Shown here one piece after another: positions 1 through 6,757 of a DNA stretch of 13,721 bases; positions within the stretch are counted from its first letter, which is position 1; every line of letters starts with the position of its first letter. The notes under the pieces were generated by a model that was not told the origin of the DNA, did not search any database, and saw only the letters and a list, made by a program, of their open reading frames with translations. The position numbers were made by a program, and so were the translations under genes. The DNA is from Vulcanisaeta sp. UBA163. Its GTDB lineage: Archaea > Thermoproteota > Thermoprotei > Thermoproteales > Thermocladiaceae. The DNA is taken from NCBI GenBank assembly GCA_002496475.1, contig DAJV01000129.1, positions 3,615-17,335 on the forward strand, written 5' to 3'.

Positions 1-245
1 ACACAGTCAAGTTCCTTGCCTGGTTTTACGACTGGGTAATGATAACCCTTAATGTTAATGTCCTTGGATTCCTCGAGGACATTGTTAGGGCAAAACTCGA
101 TACAGAGCCTACAATCCTTACAAAGATCAGGGGTTACAATAACCTTGCCAATTGGACGCTTCATCTTATGAAGGTTAACGAGCCTACGCATGGACCGAAC
201 CTCGTCCTGCTGAACCAAAGCCATACTTCCTAGGTTATTTTCCAT
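1..245 (-). CDS. Ferredoxin-like delta subunit of 2-oxoacid:ferredoxin oxidoreductase (KorD-like), 5' part, cut by the window edge
   Basis: Read on the minus strand from an ATG at 245, this frame stays open to base 1 (81 complete codons). It carries a 4Fe-4S motif, CKDCRLCIEFCP, with cysteines at residues 42, 45, 48 and 52. This is followed by a stretch ending KGYHYPVV and by another Cys at 81, where a second cluster motif should begin. The text around the motif (GKVIVTPDLC, then CPNNVLEESKDINIKGYH) resembles the ferredoxin-like delta subunit of archaeal 2-oxoglutarate/2-oxoacid:ferredoxin oxidoreductases. That subunit passes electrons from the thiamine-diphosphate subunit to ferredoxin in the cytoplasm. 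The alpha and beta subunits would be expected just beyond the left edge, which I cannot see. The start is uncertain: ATG at 224 (residue 8) fits the nearer TATA box, while ATG at 245 would need the farther one. Family call fairly sure; substrate class not determinable. Confidence 0.82.
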   Translation of the reverse strand, partial: MENNLGSMALVQQDEVRSMRRLVNLHKMKRPIGKVIVTPDLCKDCRLCIEFCPNNVLEESKDINIKGYHYPVVKPGKELDC

Positions 246-253
246 TAGAAATG

Positions 254-262
254 TTTTTAAAT
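254..262 (-). promoter_or_regulatory. Near TATA box for the KorD-like gene
   Basis: Minus-strand ATTTAAAAA with purine-rich AGGAAAAG just upstream (BRE-like). Its centre (258) is 34 nt from the ATG at 224 and only 13 nt from the ATG at 245. If this box is used, transcription would start near 231 and translation at 224. Confidence 0.45.
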
Positions 263-300
263 CTTTTCCTTTTTCAACCGTACAAAGCCTATTGATACTA

Positions 301-313
301 GCCTTTTATATGT
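301..313 (-). promoter_or_regulatory. Far TATA box for the KorD-like gene
   Basis: Minus-strand ACATATAAAAGGC is a close match to an archaeal TATA box. It predicts a transcript start near 280 and a leader of about 35 nt before the ATG at 245. It competes with the nearer box at 254-262. Confidence 0.45.
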
Positions 314-326
314 ATTTTTATTCATA

Positions 327-335
327 TTTATATAT
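327..335 (+). promoter_or_regulatory. Upstream TATA box ahead of rio1 (drives a short ORF?)
   Basis: TTTATATAT centred at 331 lies 27 nt before an ATG at 358. That is the spacing expected for a leaderless transcript beginning at this ATG. It is the first of two stacked boxes upstream of rio1. Confidence 0.4.
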
Positions 336-357
336 TGAATTCATTAGAATATTTACC

Positions 358-435
358 ATGAGAATAAGCAAAACGGTAGCGCAAACAACACTAGGGCTTA
401 AATGCGGAATCCTATTCATTCATAATAGTGGGTAA
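358..435 (+). CDS. Possible 25-codon upstream ORF overlapping the rio1 start
   Basis: ATG at 358 opens a 25-codon frame (begins MRISKTVAQ, ends HNSG) whose TAA stop at 433-435 lies 5 nt inside rio1, in a different frame. The ATG is 27 nt downstream of a good TATA box, so a leaderless transcript could begin exactly here. The peptide matches no family I know, and a frame this short can easily be open by chance. It may be a regulatory leader ORF or nothing. It is listed because promoter spacing and overlap coincide. Confidence 0.2.
   Translation: MRISKTVAQTTLGLKCGILFIHNSG
397..404 (+). promoter_or_regulatory. TATA box of rio1
   Basis: CTTAAATG centred at about 400.5 is 27-28 nt upstream of the GTG at 428. 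This predicts a leaderless rio1 mRNA and supports the GTG as the true start. Confidence 0.55.
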
Positions 436-1318
436 TTCAGAGGACCTTGATAGATTCATTAGGGAAAGGGAGGAGAGCAGGAGGTTTAGGATTAAGGATG
501 TTAACCAATTAAAAACCGTCGACGACGTGTTCAATCAATACACAATAAATGCATTAAGGGAGTTAATGAATAGGGGAATTGTTGAGGAGATTTACGGACC
601 AGTCGCTCAGGGTAAGGAGGCCAAGGTAATTTGGGCTAGGTCGCCTGATAACGCCGACATTGCACTAAAAATATTCTACACAACCACAGCCCAATTCATA
701 AGGGGTAGGTATAAGTACATACTTGGTGATCCGAGACTTGCCGGGGCGAAAATAACCAACACAAGGAAGTTAATTGAATACTGGTGTAGGAGGGAATTCA
801 GTAACCTAAATGATGCCTATAATGCTGGTGTTAGGGTACCTAAACCAATAACCTTCAACAAAAACATATTAGTCATGGAATTCATAAATTATGGCGGGTA
901 TAGTGGCGTGCCAGCCCCGTTGATTAAGGATGCGCCACCCGAGGATCCAGCGTCAGCCTACTTGACAATCATTAAGTACATTGAGAGGGCATTGATCCTG
1001 GGCAGGATAATACATGCAGACCTAAGTGAATTCAACATAGTTAATACGGGAAGCGAGCTGGTGATAATTGATTGGGGAAGCGCTGTTAAGACGAATCACC
1101 CAAATGCCATGGAATTACTACTTAGGGATATTGAAAATGTTAACAGATACTTCAGTAAGGTGCATCGCCTCGAGACGCTTAATGGTAAGGCGCTGTTTAA
1201 CACCTTAATGCGTAGGTATGGATATAGGGGTGAGGTCGCCAGTGATAATGAGGGTTGGTTGCTAATAAATGGCAAAAGAATAATAGATGACTTAACATAC
1301 GATAATGTTAAGCGGTAG
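428..1318 (+). CDS. rio1: RIO1-type serine/threonine protein kinase
   Basis: RIO1 is an atypical protein kinase/ATPase; in eukaryotes it acts in late maturation of the small ribosomal subunit, and the archaeal protein is thought to do likewise. The 296-residue protein has an N-terminal helical region. It is followed by the nucleotide-binding loop GPVAQGKEAKV (57-67), ATP-contacting Lys81 (ALKIF), the family-specific segment around 100-125 (ILGDPRL, then WCRREFSNL), and VPKP and LVMEF up to 152. The catalytic loop is HADLSEFN (196-203; Asp198, Asn203), and the metal-binding Asp215 sits in IIDWGSAV. GKEAKV and the text after Asp215 (HPNAMELLLRD) point to RIO1, not RIO2. In RIO1 proteins a Gln usually stands where Ser218 is found here. 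The start is GTG, chosen because a TATA box lies 27-28 nt upstream. A Dim2-like KH gene, often near archaeal rio1, is not the next gene. Confidence 0.93.
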   Translation: MGNSEDLDRFIREREESRRFRIKDVNQLKTVDDVFNQYTINALRELMNRGIVEEIYGPVAQGKEAKVIWARSPDNADIALKIFYTTTAQFIRGRYKYILGDPRLAGAKITNTRKLIEYWCRREFSNLNDAYNAGVRVPKPITFNKNILVMEFINYGGYSGVPAPLIKDAPPEDPASAYLTIIKYIERALILGRIIHADLSEFNIVNTGSELVIIDWGSAVKTNHPNAMELLLRDIENVNRYFSKVHRLETLNGKALFNTLMRRYGYRGEVASDNEGWLLINGKRIIDDLTYDNVKR

Positions 1319-1360
1319 CTTAATATAATACCCAAGGGCCTTTTAATGGTGTAAATTGCA

Positions 1361-1705
1361 ATGTCACTACCAATACCACCAGAGCCCAGGGATATTAAGG
1401 ATAGAATAGTAAGGAGGAGGAATGCATGTAGCGGCCCTAGTTGCGACTCTTTCGCTGTGTGGTTTGGTAATGAAGTTGCGAAATATCTATGGGATCACTG
1501 GAACCGTGAGTTGACCAGGACGGGTATTAACTGGCAGAGGTTTCTTTCAATACTTAGCAACCACACGCAGGAATTGATTGAGTGGGCCATTAGGAATACA
1601 CTCACCTGGGATAACCTGGTTAGGATCCTCATAGGTGAGTTAGCGCCAGGCTCAACTGAGGCAGTTACGGGTAGAAGGGGCGGAATAATGGATTACCTTG
1701 CTTAG
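1361..1705 (+). CDS. Hypothetical protein, 114 aa
   Basis: I do not recognise this family. The protein starts with a Pro-rich segment (PIPPEP), then a basic stretch (DRIVRRRN) and two cysteines in CSGPSC (23 and 28). The rest is probably helical and rich in Trp (AVWFGNEVAKYLWDHWN, then NWQRFLSIL and IEWAIRNTLTW), so a compact soluble helical bundle is likely. No membrane segment or catalytic motif is visible. It lies 42 nt after rio1 on the same strand. An AT-rich TTAATATAATA at 1320-1330 could be a promoter giving a leader of about 9 nt, and read-through from rio1 is also possible. Its stop overlaps the stop of the next, convergent gene by 4 nt. Codon use (AGG-rich) matches the neighbours, so it is probably real. 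Confidence 0.72.
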   Translation: MSLPIPPEPRDIKDRIVRRRNACSGPSCDSFAVWFGNEVAKYLWDHWNRELTRTGINWQRFLSILSNHTQELIEWAIRNTLTWDNLVRILIGELAPGSTEAVTGRRGGIMDYLA

Positions 1706-2040
1706 GTTATATTTTGCTTTACCGCGGCTTTCTCCATCATTTGCCTTGTTATTGAGTCGCTAATTATCCTTATAAGTGCGCATATTTCCCTGCAGACACT
1801 GGATGGCTCTGTGCCTGAGTACACGTATTCAAGGATCATGATTGGCGTTGCATATGTACTAATCCAAAACTCAGCAAAGAGTCTCTCGCCCCTGTCAACT
1901 AGGTGAACCTCCATGTTATTATTATCACTAAACCTAATCATGTACCTAGACCCGTCAGTAAATGATTGTCTCTCCACGGAACTTGCATTGCAAGTCCTCA
2001 TTAAAAGGTCGGCAACCAATCCAGCTATTCGCATGCTCAT
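1702..2040 (-). CDS. Hypothetical protein, 112 aa
   Basis: I do not recognise this protein. It looks like a small soluble alpha/beta protein: an N-terminal helix (to about residue 16), alternating strands in the middle (SRYMIRFS, MEVHLVDR, LFAEFWIST), and a long C-terminal helical part (VCREICALIRIISDSITRQMMEKAAV). Cysteines are at 17, 83 and 87; the CxxxC pair lies in a predicted helix and need not bind metal. The ATG start at 2040 is supported by a TATA box 24-25 nt upstream, which implies a leaderless mRNA. The gene is convergent with the preceding one, and the two stop codons overlap by 4 nt. Confidence 0.68.
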   Translation of the reverse strand: MSMRIAGLVADLLMRTCNASSVERQSFTDGSRYMIRFSDNNNMEVHLVDRGERLFAEFWISTYATPIMILEYVYSGTEPSSVCREICALIRIISDSITRQMMEKAAVKQNIT

Positions 2041-2060
2041 TAGCGCACTTGCGGGCTTAT

Positions 2061-2068
2061 TTTAAAAT
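2061..2068 (-). promoter_or_regulatory. TATA box of the 112-aa hypothetical gene
   Basis: Minus-strand ATTTTAAA centred near 2064.5 is 24-25 nt upstream of the ATG at 2040, consistent with leaderless transcription. Confidence 0.5.
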
Positions 2069-2134
2069 CATGTGCCTCTCCCTATAATCAATGATTAAGG
2101 AAGAGTGGGTTTGAAGGTGAAATTAGAAATAGAA

Positions 2135-2677
2135 TTATTTAACAACTATTGTATCGTTATCATTATCTTCATCATCGGGTTTAAACATTTTAACGAAGAG
2201 CCTATACAGGGTCGAGAATTTATTGTTCATTAAATCCTCAGTTAATTGCCATGATGTAGTCAGTAAACCAGCGTCGTAAAGTGCAAGACCAAAGCCTAAA
2301 TAATGATCGCCAATCAATTGAGGATCAGAGACAGTAAGTCCAAGCCCTGCGTAGTGAATTACCGATATGTATGTGAAGTATACCAGCGCTACTATGAAGA
2401 ATGATATATAAGTCATCATCAATGCCTTGGCCTTAGTGGACATTTTACCGAAATTACCTTTTAATTGCTTGATCATGCTTATTGATGAAATAACGAGCAT
2501 TGAAATCATGAACATGAACACAGGTGTTATCACTAGTATCGTTAAATCAGCAGTACCGTAGATCCACAACTCAGTTAGTACGTAATCCACGGCAATGGCC
2601 ATGGCCAACGCGGACACCAGTGACAGTACATATACGTACCTAACATAGTCCTGTACACCTACTGTATTAACTGACAT
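2135..2677 (-). CDS. Small integral membrane protein of unknown function, about 180 aa
   Basis: I recognise no family. Three clear hydrophobic segments are visible, at about residues 14-35 (VLSLVSALAMAIAVDYVL), 45-68 (ILVITPVFMFMISMLVI) and 86-110 (MMTYISFFIVALVYFTYISVI). A weaker one lies around 125-142 (LGFGLALYDAGLL). A basic loop (IKQLKGNFGKMSTKAK) separates segments two and three. The C-terminus is charged and acidic (KPDDEDNDND), likely soluble. Three or four transmembrane helices are therefore likely. I chose the ATG at 2677; a TTG at 2686 is three codons upstream and sits 24 nt from the TATA box, so it could be the leaderless start. The gene has its own promoter and no same-strand partner nearby. 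Downstream of the stop the strand is T-rich (2115-2134), a possible termination region. Confidence 0.72.
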   Translation of the reverse strand: MSVNTVGVQDYVRYVYVLSLVSALAMAIAVDYVLTELWIYGTADLTILVITPVFMFMISMLVISSISMIKQLKGNFGKMSTKAKALMMTYISFFIVALVYFTYISVIHYAGLGLTVSDPQLIGDHYLGFGLALYDAGLLTTSWQLTEDLMNNKFSTLYRLFVKMFKPDDEDNDNDTIVVK

Positions 2678-2699
2678 AGTATTCAAGGAATACCACTGT

Positions 2700-2716
2700 A
2701 ATATCGATATTTAACC
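2700..2716 (-). promoter_or_regulatory. TATA box overlapped by a 12-bp perfect palindrome
   Basis: The minus-strand box TTAAATATC (2714 to 2706) lies 33 nt before the ATG at 2677 and 24 nt before the TTG at 2686. Bases 2700-2711 form the perfect palindrome AATATCGATATT, which overlaps the box. A regulator bound there could block TBP, but AT-rich palindromes of this size also occur by chance. Confidence 0.4.
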
Positions 2717-2848
2717 CTAACAATTAAGATTTGCCTGTCTTCAGGTCCTCAATGTAATAAGGCTTTGAAAGATCTCAAGTACCAAACCCAAGAGTTACAT
2801 AACCTACTTATAACCAGCCCATAAACGGACTAGTTTCACCTTAAAAAA

Positions 2849-2859
2849 TTAAATATAAG
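2849..2859 (+). promoter_or_regulatory. Upstream TATA box of reverse gyrase
   Basis: TTAAATATAAG centred at 2854 is a strong TATA match preceded by an A-rich tract. It predicts a transcript start near 2881, leaving about an 80-nt leader before reverse gyrase. That leader contains a short ORF and a Shine-Dalgarno sequence. Confidence 0.5.
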
Positions 2860-2892
2860 GTTTTTATTTATGACGATATTCACGGCAAAGTA

Positions 2893-2961
2893 ATGAGTCT
2901 CCTAGGCTCCATATCCTCACTTATGTTTATTAAGGGGTTACTCATAATGGAGGGAGGTTAA
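2893..2961 (+). CDS. Possible 22-codon leader ORF abutting reverse gyrase
   Basis: ATG at 2893 opens a 22-codon frame (MSLLGSISSLMFIKGLLIMEGG) whose TAA stop (2959-2961) directly touches the ATG of reverse gyrase. The peptide is hydrophobic. A TATA box at 2849-2859 would start transcription about 12 nt before this ATG. Internal in-frame ATGs are at 2923 and 2947. The arrangement would allow a terminating ribosome to restart on reverse gyrase. A run of 22 open codons is not statistically notable, so coding status is unproven. Confidence 0.25.
   Translation: MSLLGSISSLMFIKGLLIMEGG
2926..2934 (+). promoter_or_regulatory. Near TATA box of reverse gyrase
   Basis: TTTATTAAG centred at 2930 is 32 nt before the ATG at 2962. 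It would give a transcript starting near 2956 with a leader of only about 6 nt. It is an alternative to the box at 2849-2859 and would exclude the leader ORF. Confidence 0.4.
2949..2958 (+). promoter_or_regulatory. Shine-Dalgarno site of reverse gyrase
   Basis: GGAGGGAGGT contains two overlapping GGAGG-like anti-16S matches; the first ends 8 nt and the second 4 nt before the ATG at 2962. Most genes here look leaderless, so a strong SD suggests that at least part of the rgy mRNA carries a leader. It fixes ATG 2962 as the start. Confidence 0.6.
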
Positions 2962-5900
2962 ATGGAGAAACAACCGATAGTTATATACCGAAGAGCGTGC
3001 CCTAATTGTGGAGGGGATATAACATCGGATAGGTTGGGTGCTGGTTTACCTTGTCACAAGTGCTTACCTGATGTACCGAAGAGGGTGTCCGGCACTATCG
3101 AGGTGTTGAATTTACTGGAGAGGTTGGGCACGATTAACAGGCTTAGATCAATATCGAACTTGATCAATGAGTATAACGAATTCGCAGGTATGTTTAGAAG
3201 GATAGTTGGGACAGGAATGTGGGGTGCCCAGAGACTATGGACTAGGAGACTCATTAAAGGGAAGAGTTTTGCAATAGTTGCTCCAACAGGCAGTGGAAAG
3301 ACCACGTTTGGTATAATTGCATCACTGTACACTATCTTGAGGAAGGGCGGTAAGGTACTAATCATGGTCCCTACATCAACGCTCGCGTACGATGTCCATA
3401 GAAGACTTATTGACTACGCCAATAGGGCTGGTGCCAATGTAAGAATAGTCATGGCTTCCTCAATATTATCCAAGCAGGAATTGGTTAACTCCATGAAGGC
3501 AATTGAGAATGGGGATTTCGACGCGCTGATAATAACCAATGCCTTTCTACCAAGGCACATGGATGTCCTCAACAGGTATAGGTTCTCCCTGATATTCGTT
3601 GACGATGTAGACAGCGTCCTGAGGGCATCAAGCAAAAACATTGACAGGATACTACTATTGCTTGGTATTAGTGAGGAGGCTCTGCATAAGGCATTAACCG
3701 TGGTTGATTTAATGAAGAGGCTCAGGAAGGCGATTAGGTTTAGGGCAAGTGATGGGGAGATTAATAAGCTAAGGGAGGATATTAAAAGATTAAGTACTGA
3801 ATTAAGTAGTTACGTGAAGAGTAACAACATAGGCATATTGATAACCTCGGGTGCGTTAACGAGGATGAGGAGGACAGCCAGACTCTTCCTATTTAGGGAA
3901 TTCCTAGGCTTTGAAACTGGAGGTAGGGCTGAGGGCCTTAGAAACGTGGTAGACATCTACGTTAAGCCCCAGGACAACTTGGTAAATGAAACAGTTCAAT
4001 TGGTAAAGAGACTAGGTGATGGAGGGATAATATATGTACCGCCCGATCTTAGGGACCTTGTTAGTGAGTTAACCGAGAAATTGAACAAAGAGGGGATAAG
4101 GGCGGCTGCCTATATAAAACCAAGCAAGTCATTGCTTAATGACTTTGTTGATGGAAAAATAAACGTGCTTATAGGCCTTGCCACGTCCAGGTCATCCCTT
4201 GTAAGAGGTATTGATTTACCCCAGAGAATAGCATACGTAGTCTTTGCGGGGGTCCCGCGCATGAAGTTCAGGCTAAGACTTGAGGAATTTACACCCATGA
4301 AGTACCTAATGTTCCTCTTTAATATTAGGAATATCGTCCCCCAATACCTAAGGAATGATATTGACAGGATTATTACAAGACTAAGGAACCTAACAGCACT
4401 TAACCAGGAACAAATAAATAACCTGCTAAGTGCCATTGAGGAAGGTAAGGAATTAAGTGGTTTCAATAGGTATGCAGCTGATGTAATTAAGGAGGCTGTG
4501 GAGATTGTGAATAAATTACTGAATGAACAAAATATTAAGAAGGCTATTGAACAATCAAACGAGGTAAGCCTTGAATATAAGGGTGATGAGCTTTATGTGG
4601 TGATTCCCGACGTCACAACATATATACAGGGAAGTGGTAGATCGTCAAGGCTCTACGTGGGTGGCATATCCCTGGGTTTATCAGTATTAATTGTTGATAA
4701 TGAGAGGATATTCAACGGCTTAGTTAAGAATCTTAGGTACAGGCTCGAGGATGTTAAGATACAGAATATCAGTGAGATTAATATCGATGACTTAATGAGG
4801 AGGATAAGGGACGAGAGAGAATTAATAAGAAATATAATACTTGGTAATGTCCCAAATCAATTTCTCGAGAAGGATCCCTTGAAGACAGTATTCGTTATTG
4901 TGGAGTCACCGACGAAGGCGAGGACAATAGCAAGCTTCTTCGGAGTCCCAACAAGGAGAGAGAGTGGTCCCCTGGTTATTTACGAGGCAACACTGGGGAA
5001 TTTATACCTATTGATAACGGCTACTAAGGGGCATATGTGGGATTTAATACCAGCAGCACCGACGGATGTTAGGGACTACGCATCAATATTAAGAGTGGAG
5101 AAGCTTATTGACTACTACGGGGTACTTAAGGCTGGCGGTAGCTTCGTGCCAATATATAGTACAATAAAGAGGTGCCCAGTTGGTGGTGAGGCATATACTG
5201 ATGATACAGATGTTTGTAAGGTTCACGGTATCAAGCTTGTCGATGCAATGGAAATAGTCAACACCATTAGGGATATTGCCACTGAGGTTGATCAGGTAAT
5301 GATTGGTACTGACCCTGACTCTGAGGGTGAGAAGATCGCGTGGGACGTATACATGATGCTGAGACCCTACGTGAGTAGTATTGCCAGGATTGAGTTTCAT
5401 GAAGTCACTAAAAAGGCAATTATTGATGCAATAATGAACCCAAGGTCAATAAGCCTTAGCATGGTCGGCGCTCAGTTAGTTAGAAGGATTGAGGATAGGT
5501 GGATAGGCTTTGGACTCAGCCAGAAGGTTCAAGAGAAGTTCAATAGAAAGACTCTATCAGCAGGTAGAGTACAAACACCGGTCCTTGGCTGGATAATAGA
5601 AAGGTATGATGAAAGTAGGAGGGACAAGGTGTACTCGGTGACATTAATGCTTAACAACGGTACAAGGATCAGGCTAAGTATACCACCTGATAAGGAGGAA
5701 TTAATAAGAGCACTCAAGGCACTCCATAGGAATAAACCCACCGATACAACAATTAAGGTAACAATAACAAAGGTTGGGGAAACCGAGGAGGAATTAAACC
5801 CATTGCCACCGTATACCACGGACGCCCTACTAAGGGACTCCGCAAACATACTTGGCCTAAGTGTTGAACAGACCATGGCAATAGCCCAGGAATTATTCGA

Positions 5901-6753
5901 ATCAGGACTCATAACATATCACAGGACTGATAGTACAAGGGTATCTAATGTCGGTATTAGTGTGGCCAAGGAATACATAGGCGAGAGGATTGGCACTGAG
6001 TACTTCATTGGTAGGGCATGGGGTGGTAAGGAAATAGGGGCGCATGAATGTATAAGGCCGACGAGACCTATCGACAGCGATGACCTAAGGAACCTACTCA
6101 ACACTGGATTGCTTCAATTGGCGATTAAGGTCACAACTAATCACCTGAGGGTCTATGACCTAATATTCAGAAGATTTATTGCAAGCCAGATGAGGAGTGC
6201 GAGGGTTTTGAAGGAGAAAATGAGAATAAGCCTACAACTTAATAATGAGTATGTACATGATGAGGAGTTTGAGAGGATCTCGAAGATATTGGAGCCCGGC
6301 TTCACGAGGATCTGGAGCAACATCAACGGTAGGGAGTACCAGGACCTCACACCTGGTGAATACAACGTGTCAAGTACCGACTATATAAAGAAGGTAAGTA
6401 GGGTACAACCGCTTAGAGAGGGTGACATTATTACAATGATGAAGGAGAGAGGCATTGGTAGACCAAGCACCTATGCCAAGATCATAGATGTAATACTGAA
6501 GAGGTACTACGCCCTAATAGTTGGAAGAAGGGTTAGATATGTTGTGCCGACAAACCTAGGTCGCCAGGTCTATAAATTCCTAACCGAGGATAACAAGGAA
6601 TTTAGTGACTTGGTTAGTGAGGAGAGGACTAGGATGGTTGAGAGGCACATGGATGATGTTGAGGTCGGCGAGAGAGATTACATGGATGTACTTAATGAAC
6701 TATTTAATGAGGCCATAAGTAAAGGAATACTTAGGGAAAACATTATTACCTAA
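2962..6753 (+). CDS. rgy: Reverse gyrase (helicase-like domain fused to topoisomerase IA)
   Basis: This 1263-residue enzyme introduces positive supercoils into DNA using ATP and is the marker of hyperthermophiles. An N-terminal zinc finger (Cys13, 16, 31, 34) is followed by the helicase-like half: WGAQRLW at 87-93, Walker A APTGSGKT (107-114), the DDVD box at 214-217, and motif VI QGSGRSSR (556-563). The topoisomerase half starts near 640 with IVESPTKA. It continues with the TOPRIM acidic motif TDPDSEGE (Asp784, Asp786) and the catalytic Tyr986 in LITYHRTDS, and ends in the C-terminal topoisomerase fold (ERGIGRPSTYAKI). The usual second zinc finger, between about 738 and 755, keeps only Cys738 and Cys752; the partner positions are Gly741 and His755. 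No intein is apparent and the length is normal for the family. Its stop is 4 nt from the stop of the convergent ribonucleotide reductase. Start fixed by a strong SD. Confidence 0.97.
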   Translation: MEKQPIVIYRRACPNCGGDITSDRLGAGLPCHKCLPDVPKRVSGTIEVLNLLERLGTINRLRSISNLINEYNEFAGMFRRIVGTGMWGAQRLWTRRLIKGKSFAIVAPTGSGKTTFGIIASLYTILRKGGKVLIMVPTSTLAYDVHRRLIDYANRAGANVRIVMASSILSKQELVNSMKAIENGDFDALIITNAFLPRHMDVLNRYRFSLIFVDDVDSVLRASSKNIDRILLLLGISEEALHKALTVVDLMKRLRKAIRFRASDGEINKLREDIKRLSTELSSYVKSNNIGILITSGALTRMRRTARLFLFREFLGFETGGRAEGLRNVVDIYVKPQDNLVNETVQLVKRLGDGGIIYVPPDLRDLVSELTEKLNKEGIRAAAYIKPSKSLLNDFVDGKINVLIGLATSRSSLVRGIDLPQRIAYVVFAGVPRMKFRLRLEEFTPMKYLMFLFNIRNIVPQYLRNDIDRIITRLRNLTALNQEQINNLLSAIEEGKELSGFNRYAADVIKEAVEIVNKLLNEQNIKKAIEQSNEVSLEYKGDELYVVIPDVTTYIQGSGRSSRLYVGGISLGLSVLIVDNERIFNGLVKNLRYRLEDVKIQNISEINIDDLMRRIRDERELIRNIILGNVPNQFLEKDPLKTVFVIVESPTKARTIASFFGVPTRRESGPLVIYEATLGNLYLLITATKGHMWDLIPAAPTDVRDYASILRVEKLIDYYGVLKAGGSFVPIYSTIKRCPVGGEAYTDDTDVCKVHGIKLVDAMEIVNTIRDIATEVDQVMIGTDPDSEGEKIAWDVYMMLRPYVSSIARIEFHEVTKKAIIDAIMNPRSISLSMVGAQLVRRIEDRWIGFGLSQKVQEKFNRKTLSAGRVQTPVLGWIIERYDESRRDKVYSVTLMLNNGTRIRLSIPPDKEELIRALKALHRNKPTDTTIKVTITKVGETEEELNPLPPYTTDALLRDSANILGLSVEQTMAIAQELFESGLITYHRTDSTRVSNVGISVAKEYIGERIGTEYFIGRAWGGKEIGAHECIRPTRPIDSDDLRNLLNTGLLQLAIKVTTNHLRVYDLIFRRFIASQMRSARVLKEKMRISLQLNNEYVHDEEFERISKILEPGFTRIWSNINGREYQDLTPGEYNVSSTDYIKKVSRVQPLREGDIITMMKERGIGRPSTYAKIIDVILKRYYALIVGRRVRYVVPTNLGRQVYKFLTEDNKEFSDLVSEERTRMVERHMDDVEVGERDYMDVLNELFNEAISKGILRENIIT

Positions 6754-6757
6754 CTCA

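Noticed and set aside
39..233. A plus-strand open frame of 64 codons at the left edge
   Set aside because: It is the antisense shadow of the ferredoxin-like gene, whose minus-strand frame has a clear 4Fe-4S cysteine motif.
1339..1349. CTTTTAATGG as the TATA box of the 114-aa gene
   Set aside because: It is only about 17 nt before the ATG at 1361, so transcription would start inside the gene, and no later family-supported start is available.
2733..2744. Small inverted repeat CCTGTCTTCAGG in the gap before reverse gyrase, possible RNA hairpin
   Set aside because: The stem is only four strong pairs with a four-base loop and no T-run, too weak to call a terminator or structured RNA.
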